Positions 1 through 6,521 of a stretch of 20,690 bases of DNA are shown one piece after another. This DNA comes from M55B129 sp964506505. Lineage in GTDB: Bacteria > Bacillota > Dethiobacteria > DTU022. The notes under the pieces were generated by a model. It saw only the letters and a list, made by a program, of their open reading frames with translations. It was not told the DNA's origin and did no database searches. Each line of letters starts with the position of its first letter. Positions within the stretch are counted from its first letter, which is position 1. The translations under genes and the position numbers were made by a program. The stretch lies in contig CAZDKY010000041.1 in assembly GCA_964506505.1 (NCBI GenBank), positions 1-20,690 of the forward strand, written 5' to 3'.

Positions 1-53
1 GACCTCCTGAATATTTGGATAATGAAGAAAGGTTTTTGAGGAAGCGTCTCTAA
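1..53 (+). CDS. 3' end of an unidentified gene (partial)
   Basis: The frame beginning at base 3 is open to a TAA at 51-53 and encodes PPEYLDNEERFLRKRL, a charged tail typical of a soluble protein's C-terminus. It converges on the CAP-domain gene, whose minus-strand stop (52-50) overlaps this stop. Only 17 codons are visible, so no family can be assigned, and chance openness is possible. Confidence 0.4.
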   Translation, partial: PPEYLDNEERFLRKRL

Positions 54-826
54 TTGCCCGTGAAGATCTGAGTATAATAATGACATCCGTCGCTGCCGAA
101 AGCAATCCCGATACCAACGCTGTTATAACTCCCATTGAGCATATTGGCCCGATGTGGCGGTGACCCGAGCAAAGCATTGTGAGCTGCAGATACGCTGCCG
201 TTCGAATTCATGGCCAGGTTTTCACCTGCCGCCCGGTAGCTGACCCCGAACCGGCTCAGTATACTGCCCAGATCGCCATATACTGGCGAAACATGGCCAA
301 AATAGTTGTGATCAACCATATCATTACTCTTGGCCCGGGCAACACCGGTCAATTTACTGGAATACTGCAAAGCGTGTAACCCGGAATTTTTTCGTGCTTC
401 GTTAAGCAAAGCGAACATCTGCTGCTCTTTACTGCTCAGGCCGTTTGGAGAAGCAGCTACTTCCGAAGAAGGAGCAGTAACTGCCGGTTCTTGACCTTCG
501 GTTGATTCATCCCAGGAAGGAACAGGTTCTTCGGGGCTTCCCTCAGGTTCCGGTTCAGATTCCGGTTCCGGTTCGGGTTCGGGTTCCGGCCGGACCTTTT
601 CTCCCGGTTCTTCCCTGGCCTCTTTGTCGGCAACAAAAATTAAAGCCGGCCAATCCAAGGTCTTTTCATCCGGCTCTTCAGTGCTGCCATCTTCCAGGAT
701 TTTTCCCCCAACAATTGAAGAGGGACAATCAACGGAACCATACTCCTTTATACAGGCAAGGACAAACAACAGTCCCAAACAAACAGCAATAACAAAAACG
801 GCTACCCCGATCTTTTTTCTGGTCAT
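50..826 (-). CDS. CAP-domain (SCP-like, YkwD-type) exported protein with Glu-Pro linker
   Basis: 258 residues. The N-terminus is a secretion signal: MTRKK, then a hydrophobic stretch (about 6-24) ending LAC at Cys25. This could be a loose lipobox (lipoprotein) or an uncleaved anchor. Residues about 80-105 form a Glu-Pro repeat linker suited to spanning the cell wall. Residues about 133-258 are a CAP domain, with HNYFGHVSP, GENLA, SPPHRANML and GIGIA in the expected order. Family members are secreted; some bind lipid or affect spore and envelope functions, but the biochemical role of bacterial YkwD-type proteins is unsettled. The ATG at 826 is preceded by AAGGAG about 9 nt upstream. That site lies in the last codons of the CBS gene (stop at 830), so the two genes are probably cotranscribed and coupled. 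Confidence 0.9.
   Translation of the reverse strand: MTRKKIGVAVFVIAVCLGLLFVLACIKEYGSVDCPSSIVGGKILEDGSTEEPDEKTLDWPALIFVADKEAREEPGEKVRPEPEPEPEPESEPEPEGSPEEPVPSWDESTEGQEPAVTAPSSEVAASPNGLSSKEQQMFALLNEARKNSGLHALQYSSKLTGVARAKSNDMVDHNYFGHVSPVYGDLGSILSRFGVSYRAAGENLAMNSNGSVSAAHNALLGSPPHRANMLNGSYNSVGIGIAFGSDGCHYYTQIFTGN
547..600 (-). repeat. Degenerate hexanucleotide repeat encoding the Glu-Pro linker
   Basis: GGTTCC/GGTTCG-type hexamers recur on the plus strand and read as alternating Glu and Pro codons on the minus strand. Such a stretch can change length by slippage, but it stays in frame because the unit is 6 nt. Confidence 0.7.
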
Positions 827-829
827 GAG

Positions 830-1564
830 TTACTGCTCCTTACTATTCTGGCCCAGTTCAAGATGAATCTGAGGCAGATCGCGGTTGGTTATTATTCCAA
901 TCAGCGGTTCATCTTTTTTGCCATTCTGGGTAATAAGAACCGCTTCCAGCTTGCGCCCTTTCTTCTGCCAGAGGTAAAAGAGATCAGGAATATCAAACAG
1001 AGGTTTAGTTGCCGGCACAATTTCATATTCTTTTTCATAACCCACTACTTCGATGACATCTATTACTGAAGTTTTATCAATATCGAAAGAATCATCAGCC
1101 AGGCTGATCCCCATCCACTTAACAATCATGTTCGACGTAAGCAGGCCAACCAGCTTACCCTTTTCGATAACCGGCGCCTGGGTGAATGAATGTTTGCTGA
1201 AAGCACGAACCGCTTTCGAAACTGGATCGGAAGCTTTCAGAGAAAGGACATCCTTCAAAAAAAGGTGCGATACTTTGGGCGGTTCGAGAAGAAGGGTGGC
1301 AATATGTTCAATAGAGTGCACGACTTCATCGTTTGGTTCGGCAATAATTTCGCCTCCTACCCGATCGTGAACGATCGCATTGCGCAATTCACTGTACTCT
1401 CTTAAATCAAAGCGGAACCGTTCGATTACCGGATTTACACGGGCACTTCTGTCCACAAGTTCAAAAAAACGGCGGTGATCCTTGATGTTGAGAATCCGTT
1501 CCATTTCATGTTCAATTGCTGAAAAAGCGTTCAGAAAACGCTCCGAATTACTTTGTTCAGTCAT
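830..1564 (-). CDS. CBS-domain protein with HEPN-like N-terminal region
   Basis: 244 residues, soluble. Residues about 100-240 carry a CBS pair: the first half has DPVSKAVRAF and APVIEKGKLVGLLTS, the second PLIGIITNRDLP. CBS pairs usually bind adenine nucleotides and act as energy or second-messenger sensors. The N-terminal 95 residues are helical and contain LRNAIVHDR at 60-68. This has the R-x4-H spacing (Arg61, His66) and wording of HEPN/HepT-like domains, many of which are RNases. The HEPN assignment rests on this motif and helicity alone. The ATG at 1564 overlaps (ATGA) the end of an upstream open frame, and the CAP gene follows 3 nt after the stop. Regulation of or by the neighbours is not evident. 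Confidence 0.85.
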   Translation of the reverse strand: MTEQSNSERFLNAFSAIEHEMERILNIKDHRRFFELVDRSARVNPVIERFRFDLREYSELRNAIVHDRVGGEIIAEPNDEVVHSIEHIATLLLEPPKVSHLFLKDVLSLKASDPVSKAVRAFSKHSFTQAPVIEKGKLVGLLTSNMIVKWMGISLADDSFDIDKTSVIDVIEVVGYEKEYEIVPATKPLFDIPDLFYLWQKKGRKLEAVLITQNGKKDEPLIGIITNRDLPQIHLELGQNSKEQ

Positions 1565-1904
1565 TTAATAACCTCCCTGCCCCTTTTAGGCCACCTGATA
1601 ATATTCAACTCCCACCAGGTAATATCCTGCCCCTGGCTGCCTTCTCGGCTGAGGCTGATCAGATCCCGGTAGAAATCGACTATCTTGCCCCGCTTTTCCG
1701 CCGGATACGCTCATCCACTCCATGGATATTGTGCAGTTTTTCAACAGGCATGGCAACGGAAGGTATCTTCACCCTGGCGGCCCCCTGCAGAAGATACTGC
1801 TGCCCTATTTGAGACATGATCCGACATTTTTCCCAGGGGATCGTCCGCGGCAGGAACTGGGCGGCTACCCGTAAAATAATGAATGATAGTATACTATTAC
1901 CCAA
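1565..1904 (-). pseudogene. Small gene of unknown function, apparently frameshifted
   Basis: On the minus strand a frame is open from a TTG at 1904 (or ATG at about 1817, MSQIGQQYLLQGAARVKIPS) to a TAG at 1680. Just before that stop, at a GGGG run (about 1687-1690), the other frame becomes open and reads KIVDFYRDLISLSREG, then ITWWELNIIRWPKRG. It ends in a TGA that overlaps the CBS start as ATGA. One extra G would fuse the two parts into a protein of about 85-115 residues. The wording looks coding in both halves, and the ATGA coupling is typical of an operon. I do not recognise the family. It could be a true pseudogene, a sequencing error in the homopolymer, or programmed shifting; the first two are likelier. 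Confidence 0.5.
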
Positions 1905-2049
1905 AATGTTTGAACTTAAACTCTTTGTATCATTTCAACCCTGCCGGCAGCCAGGATCCTGTTTACTGTTTATGATATAGTTAAAGGGTGGCTTTTTTAA
2001 CCGGAACAGAATGCCTTGTTATATACTTGACGCGCAAAGGAGGGACACG

Positions 2050-2475
2050 ATGAAAGACTGTGTATTTTGTCATCCCGAGAAATTAGATATTATTGCTGAA
2101 AATGACCTGGCCCTGGCCTTTCACGATGCCTGCCCGGTTAGCAGGGGGCACTGCCTGGTAATCCCCAAACGGCATGTGGAACAATATTTTGCCGCTACCG
2201 CGGAAGAACACGCCGCCATGGTCAACTTGATTTTCAATGTCCGCCAGCAACTGGAGGAAAAATTTAGCCCCGACGGCTACAACATCGGTTCCAATATCGG
2301 GTTCGATGCCGGGCAGACCATATTCCATTTTCACATTCATATCATCCCGCGCTACCACGGTGATGTAATCGATCCCCGCGGTGGAATCAGGAAAGTTATT
2401 CCCACCCGCAGTCACCATCGACAGTACAGGAAAGATTCCCCTCTTTCATTCGAAGAGCATACTCAAGAGCCGTGA
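2050..2475 (+). CDS. HIT-family nucleotide hydrolase/transferase
   Basis: 141 residues. The HIT signature HFHIHIIP is at 93-100, with the middle histidine (His95) expected to be the nucleophile that attacks the alpha-phosphate of nucleotide substrates such as adenosine phosphoramidates or dinucleoside polyphosphates. CVFC at 4-7 is the N-terminal CxxC common in bacterial HIT proteins (often zinc-binding with later residues). SRGHCLVIPKRHV is the usual substrate-pocket strand. The start at 2050 is chosen over an upstream in-frame ATG at 2011 because AAAGGAGG lies about 6 nt before it and family members begin at the CxxC. The last 80 nt overlap the convergent DUF255 gene. Exact substrate cannot be told. 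Confidence 0.93.
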   Translation: MKDCVFCHPEKLDIIAENDLALAFHDACPVSRGHCLVIPKRHVEQYFAATAEEHAAMVNLIFNVRQQLEEKFSPDGYNIGSNIGFDAGQTIFHFHIHIIPRYHGDVIDPRGGIRKVIPTRSHHRQYRKDSPLSFEEHTQEP

Positions 2476-4282
2476 GCATAAAAGTATAGGCAACAGGATT
2501 ATCAGTTAGTTTTTCTCGCTGTCTTTTTAAAACCATTTCGCCCTTATTCAGCAATTCATCATCTGGAAGTTGATACCCCAGGCGCAGCATGTTCATCGCC
2601 GTTACGGAAACTGCCGAAGGATGTGCCCCATCATAAGCTTCGGCAGTAACCAGCAGATCAATCCCCACTTCATTGGTGGTACTGAACAGCAAAGTTCCAT
2701 CCTGCTGATAATATTTTTGAACTACATAGGAAGTCAGCTGGTGAGCCCTATCCAGGTAATACTGTTTTCCTGTAGCCCGGTACAGCTCAATCAAACCCCA
2801 GGTTAAAAATGCATAATCCTCGAGAAAAGCCTCCACCGCCACCTCTTCTTCCCGGTATCGTCTCATGAGAATCCCCCGTCTGTCGAGCATACGGCGGTAA
2901 ATAAAATCGACAGCCTTTTCTGCCGCAGCAAGCCAGGCAGGTTCATCAAGGAAAACGGCACCGCGGGCCAAAGCGGCAATCATCAATCCGTTCCAGGCAG
3001 CAATGACCTTGTCATCCAGAAAAGGCTTCGTCCTGCGGTTGCGCACCTCCCTCATGATTTTTCCGGCTCTGCTGAGGATCTCCCTTAGTTGGCCAATACC
3101 AACATCCTGCATCTCAGCGAATTGCTGATCATCATGAAGACGGTGTAAAATATTTTTCCCTGCCTCGAAATTACCTTTTTCTGTAACATCATAATAATCG
3201 GCAACAATGTTTCCCTCATTTTCTCCGAGCAAATTGAGCAGTTCAGCTCTTTTCCAGAGATAAAATGTCCCTTCTTCTCCCTCGCTGTCAGCATCTTCGG
3301 CCGAATAGAATGCACCGGTTGGAGAAACAAGGACGGTTAAAACATACTGACAGATCTTTCGGGCAAAATCAGACATCTCAGGCTCTTTTGAGACATGATA
3401 TGCTTCCATGGCCGCCAGCGCTGTTAGTGCCTGATCATAAAGCATTTTTTCAAAATGAGGCACCAGCCACCGGCGGTCTACTGAATAGCGGTGTATACCG
3501 AAACCGATCTGATCAAAGATACCGCCGTTATACATTGCCTTAAGAGTATTTACCGTTATAGTCAGGGCTTCTTTACGCCCCGTTCTTTTCCAGTAGCGGA
3601 GCAAAAAAATAAGACGATGTGGTGACGGAAATTTCGGCGCCTGGCCAAACCCTCCGTGATGATGATCGTACATTTCTGCCAGCTGCTGATAAGCCCTGTC
3701 AAGCAGTTCATCAGAAGGCATGCCCTCCTCCTCTCTTTTTGACGTCTTTATCTCTTGCAGGGACTGCCGGCGCAGAAAATCAGCCAGTTCCCCGGCCGTT
3801 CTGGTAATGCGCGGGCGATCATTGTTCCACAGCTCATGTAATCGCGGCAAAAGCTCCATTAATCCTATCAGTCCGGGACGCGAATGTTTGGGCAAATAGG
3901 TGGCGGCAAAAACGGGGATTTTATCGGCTCCCATCACTATTGTCAACGGCCAACCACCCTGGCCGGTTAAGGCCTGACAGGCAGTCATATAAACCTGGTC
4001 GATATCGGGGCGCTCTTCGCGATCAACCTTGATGGATATATAACATTTGTTTAGCAGAGTCGCTATCTCCAAATCCTCAAAAGATTCCTTCTCCATTACA
4101 TGGCACCAGTGACAAGTTGAATAGCCAATACTTAAGAAAATCGGCTTATCCTCAACCTCAGCCCTGGCAAAGGCTTCTTTCCCCCAGGGATACCAGTCAA
4201 CCGGGTTATAAGCATGCTGAAGTAAATAAGGAGATTTTTCTTTGATCAGGCGGTTCGGTCCTTCTCTACTGTCTTTCTTCAT
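2396..4282 (-). CDS. DUF255 thioredoxin-domain protein (YyaL/SSP411-like)
   Basis: 628 residues. Residues about 8-165 form the DUF255 thioredoxin-like domain: NRLIKEKSPYLLQHAYNPVDWYPWG leads in, followed by the CxxC centre TCHWCH (Cys57, Cys60) and the IKVDREERPD and GGWPLTIVM blocks. The rest is an alpha/alpha-barrel related to N-acylglucosamine 2-epimerases and glycosidases (FGQAPKFPSPHRL, VPHFEKMLYDQAL, LDDKVIAAWNGLMI). The family is widespread but its reaction is not established, although the CxxC suggests redox chemistry. Most relatives are somewhat longer, near 680. The ATG has AAGGAG 6 nt upstream. The 3' end runs 80 nt into the convergent HIT gene, so neither gene has an intergenic terminator there. 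Confidence 0.92.
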   Translation of the reverse strand: MKKDSREGPNRLIKEKSPYLLQHAYNPVDWYPWGKEAFARAEVEDKPIFLSIGYSTCHWCHVMEKESFEDLEIATLLNKCYISIKVDREERPDIDQVYMTACQALTGQGGWPLTIVMGADKIPVFAATYLPKHSRPGLIGLMELLPRLHELWNNDRPRITRTAGELADFLRRQSLQEIKTSKREEEGMPSDELLDRAYQQLAEMYDHHHGGFGQAPKFPSPHRLIFLLRYWKRTGRKEALTITVNTLKAMYNGGIFDQIGFGIHRYSVDRRWLVPHFEKMLYDQALTALAAMEAYHVSKEPEMSDFARKICQYVLTVLVSPTGAFYSAEDADSEGEEGTFYLWKRAELLNLLGENEGNIVADYYDVTEKGNFEAGKNILHRLHDDQQFAEMQDVGIGQLREILSRAGKIMREVRNRRTKPFLDDKVIAAWNGLMIAALARGAVFLDEPAWLAAAEKAVDFIYRRMLDRRGILMRRYREEEVAVEAFLEDYAFLTWGLIELYRATGKQYYLDRAHQLTSYVVQKYYQQDGTLLFSTTNEVGIDLLVTAEAYDGAHPSAVSVTAMNMLRLGYQLPDDELLNKGEMVLKRQREKLTDNPVAYTFMLTALEYALRMKEGNLSCTVDGDCGWE

Positions 4283-4384
4283 TGGGCACTCCTTCTTGGT
4301 TAGCAGAATGGGAAAAGGAACTATCGCCTGAAGAATGATTCGTTGATAAAGGTTTCATACTTTACCTGATTCTTCTGCTGCCGG

Positions 4385-5125
4385 TTAAATTACCGAAAGC
4401 AGTAAAATACCGGCGATGGTCCCAAAAACCGCGCCGAATGTACCTGCATGGCCGCTTCCGGAATCCTGTGCTCCCGGGATAAGCTCGCCAAAAATTATAT
4501 AAAGCATTGCCCCACCGGCAAACCCCAGGGCTAGAGAAAGCATTGCCGGAGATACCGTCCCCAGGCTGGAACCGATTAAAGCACCCAGCCCCATGGGCAG
4601 TCCGGCCATGGCCGTGTAAAGCAAAACCCAGCGGGTACGCATGCCTCCCACACAAAGCGGGCAGGCCATGGCAATCCCTTCGGGTATGTTGTGTAGAGCT
4701 ATGGTCAGGGCAAGGGTAAAACCGAGAGCGGGCGAAGCAACATAACTGGCACCAATGGCAATGCCTTCGGGTAGATTGTGCATTGCGATACCCAGTCCTA
4801 GAATGGTCCCGGTACGAATAAAACGGGCCAACTCTTCGGTTGTTTCAAAAAAATGAAAATGAGGCATTTTCAAATCGAGCAGCAGGATAAAGATGGCGCC
4901 CACGAGCAGACCGGCAAAAGCAGTTACAAAATTTCCCGCCTCCACTGCTTCGGGCAGCAGATCATTAAGAACGATAGCCAACATTATCCCTCCGGCAAAG
5001 CCAAGAATGAAACTGAGCATATTCTTTCCGGGGTTTTTGACAAACAAGGCGATGATAGTCCCCGATCCCGTGCCAATTACCCCGGCTGCCAGTCCGATCA
5101 GCGATATTCTCAAGATATCGTTCAT
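4385..5125 (-). CDS. ZIP-family divalent metal transporter
   Basis: 246 residues with about eight hydrophobic segments. The two ZIP metal-path signatures are present: HNLPEGIA (from His116) and HNIPEGIA (from His145). The short loop PHFHFFE (88-94) fits the His-bearing loop between TM3 and TM4. ZIP proteins import Zn, Fe or Mn into the cytoplasm; specificity cannot be read from the sequence. The ATG at 5125 is preferred over an upstream in-frame start at 5191 because AAAGGGGG lies 5-8 nt before it and the upstream 22 residues overlap the promoter. The promoter and a 13-bp inverted repeat lie just upstream, so the gene is probably under metal-responsive control. Confidence 0.93.
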   Translation of the reverse strand: MNDILRISLIGLAAGVIGTGSGTIIALFVKNPGKNMLSFILGFAGGIMLAIVLNDLLPEAVEAGNFVTAFAGLLVGAIFILLLDLKMPHFHFFETTEELARFIRTGTILGLGIAMHNLPEGIAIGASYVASPALGFTLALTIALHNIPEGIAMACPLCVGGMRTRWVLLYTAMAGLPMGLGALIGSSLGTVSPAMLSLALGFAGGAMLYIIFGELIPGAQDSGSGHAGTFGAVFGTIAGILLLSVI

Positions 5126-5162
5126 TATCTGCCCCCTTTCATGAAAGAGAAGATACTGCCAT

Positions 5163-5191
5163 ATTATATCCGGAAGCAGTGAATTTCGCAA
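5163..5191 (-). promoter_or_regulatory. Promoter of the ZIP transporter gene
   Basis: On the minus strand TTGCGA (5191-5186) and TATAAT (5168-5163) are separated by exactly 17 nt, matching a sigma-A promoter. The predicted start of transcription is near 5156, giving a leader of about 30 nt that contains the ribosome binding site. Confidence 0.75.
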
Positions 5192-5192
5192 T

Positions 5193-5222
5193 CATATATA
5201 TTAAGAAAACTTAATATATATG
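5193..5222. promoter_or_regulatory. Perfect 13-bp inverted repeat, candidate operator
   Basis: CATATATATTAAG (5193-5205) and its exact reverse complement (5210-5222) flank AAAA. The repeat sits 1 nt upstream of the -35 box of the ZIP promoter, in the divergent region shared with a small exported Cys-rich protein gene. Its position suits a dimeric regulator. The sequence does not exactly match a Fur, Zur or MntR box that I know, so the regulator is unassigned. A T-tract is absent, which argues against a terminator. Confidence 0.65.
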
Positions 5223-5303
5223 CCACAGATCTGCCTGAAAAGCCCTGTAAAATAAAATTGTAAAGGAACCAAATCAAAGTAGGCTTAGACTGATAAAAAA
5301 ACA

Positions 5304-5657
5304 TTGCTGACTGTAACAATGATTACAATTATTTTTCTGGCTCTCTTTTCAACCGCTTTTGCTTATGGCGGTTTTGGGTGTTGCGGCCAGCAAGGAGCCT
5401 GCCTCAGAGATTCCCTGAGTGAAGAAGAACAACCCCGCTTTGAAAAAATCATTGAACAGTTTCAGAATAAAATGTTTGAAATCAGAGAGAAGATGCTTGA
5501 TTTCCGTAAAAACGGAGATGACAAAGGACCTTAGGCAATAAGAGAAGAACGCTTTAAACTGATGGAAGAAAAAAGAGTTGCAATCGGTGACGCTTTTCTT
5601 GAACTTGCCGAGAGGTTCCAAACTTTTGATAATGGAAAGGGCAACTGTTGCGGTTGA
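5304..5657 (+). pseudogene. Small exported Cys-rich protein, interrupted by in-frame TAG
   Basis: The frame from TTG 5304 (or ATG 5319) encodes a signal peptide (TIIFLALFSTAFA, likely cleaved before YGG), a Cys-rich mature start (YGGFGCCGQQGAC) and charged helices, up to TAG at 5532-5534 (codon 77). The same frame continues open for 40 codons in the same helical style (AIREERFKLMEEKR) and ends GKGNCCG with TGA at 5655-5657, mirroring the Cys pairs near the N-terminus. A single CAG-to-TAG change would explain the stop. The start also looks damaged: upstream codons read GAT AAA AAA ACA TTG where a usual signal peptide would have ATG AAA AAA. Architecture resembles small Spy/CpxP- or DUF2680-like exported helical proteins, but this is only a resemblance. 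It lies between the ZIP gene and a two-component system. Pseudogene is likeliest; amber recoding is the alternative. Confidence 0.55.
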
Positions 5658-5702
5658 AATGGCAGCGTTTTTAACCGGTAAGAAAGAATTCCTGCCAGCT
5701 GT

Positions 5703-5738
5703 GGTTCCGGGAAATGCTGGTTCCCGGACCTTTTCTTT
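5703..5738 (+). terminator. Rho-independent terminator
   Basis: GGTTCCGGGAA pairs with TTCCCGGACC through a 10-bp stem with one bulged T and a 7-nt loop, followed by TTTTCTTT. It separates the Cys-rich small gene from the response regulator. Confidence 0.75.
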
Positions 5739-5840
5739 CACTGGCAATTATCACGCCCCGTTCCAATTCCGGCCGCTTTTGTTTACAATAGAATCAAAAC
5801 AGACACTAGGGCAATGCCGGGACGGCAAAGGAGCACCATC

Positions 5841-6521
5841 ATGTCGGGAAAGACAATCTGGATTGTTGACGACGAAACTAATATCCGGGAACTGATCAGG
5901 CGCTACCTGAAAAAGGAAGGCTACCAGGTGCGCCTCTTTGCTTCTGCGGAAGAACTTGAGCGGGCCCTGGTCGGTGGAGTACCAGATATGTTTATCCTCG
6001 ACATTATGCTCCCCGGCTCAGACGGTCTTACACTATGTCGCAAAATCAGGGAAACTTACGATCTTCCCATAATTTTCGTCTCCGCCCGGGGCGAAGAATT
6101 TGATCGCGTTCTAGGACTGGAGCTGGGCGGAGACGACTACCTGGCCAAGCCGTTCAGCCCCCGGGAACTGGTTGTCCGGATAACCAATATTTTTAAACGT
6201 TACCGCCCACCCGCAGGGGAACCGCACAATCTGAGCTTTAAAAATATGACTGTTTATCCTGAACAACGAAAGATCACCATTAACAGTGAAGAAACCTCTT
6301 TTACGGGGAAGGAATATGAACTGCTCTACCTGCTTGCTTCTTCTCCAAACCGTCCTTTCAGCCGAAAACAACTTTTAGATCAGATATGGGGTTATGATTT
6401 CGAAGGCGAAGAACGGGCAGTTGATGACGCGGTAAAAAGAATTCGTAAAAAAATGCGCCAGAAAGGAGCCTTGCCGCAGCTGACCACAGTGTGGGGTTAC
6501 GGGTATAAGCTTAATGTTTAA
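5841..6521 (+). CDS. OmpR/PhoB-family response regulator
   Basis: 226 residues. The receiver domain (about 4-118) has the acidic pair in VDDE (Asp10, Asp11), the phospho-acceptor Asp54 in ILDIMLPG, Ser81 in the Thr/Ser position and Lys103 in AKPFSP. A winged-helix DNA-binding domain follows (about 130-226), ending TTVWGYGYKLNV. The start at 5841 is chosen because AAAGGAG lies 7 nt upstream; an in-frame ATG at 5814 would add nine unlikely residues. The stop overlaps the sensor kinase start by 8 nt, so the pair is translationally coupled. Target genes are unknown, but the adjacent ZIP transporter and Cys-rich exported protein are natural candidates. Confidence 0.95.
   Translation: MSGKTIWIVDDETNIRELIRRYLKKEGYQVRLFASAEELERALVGGVPDMFILDIMLPGSDGLTLCRKIRETYDLPIIFVSARGEEFDRVLGLELGGDDYLAKPFSPRELVVRITNIFKRYRPPAGEPHNLSFKNMTVYPEQRKITINSEETSFTGKEYELLYLLASSPNRPFSRKQLLDQIWGYDFEGEERAVDDAVKRIRKKMRQKGALPQLTTVWGYGYKLNV

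Noticed and set aside
547..600. Short tandem hexamers as a CRISPR or mobile-element repeat
   Set aside because: They are in-frame Glu-Pro codons inside an exported protein's linker, with no spacers.
4320..4375. GAAGAAT/ATTCTTC inverted repeat after the ZIP gene as a terminator
   Set aside because: The arms are only 7 bp, the loop is long and no T-run follows on the minus strand.
5532..5534. Genome-wide reassignment of TAG to pyrrolysine
   Set aside because: TAG ends the CAP, rhomboid, FprA and RND frames in this window at normal protein ends, so it is an ordinary stop here.
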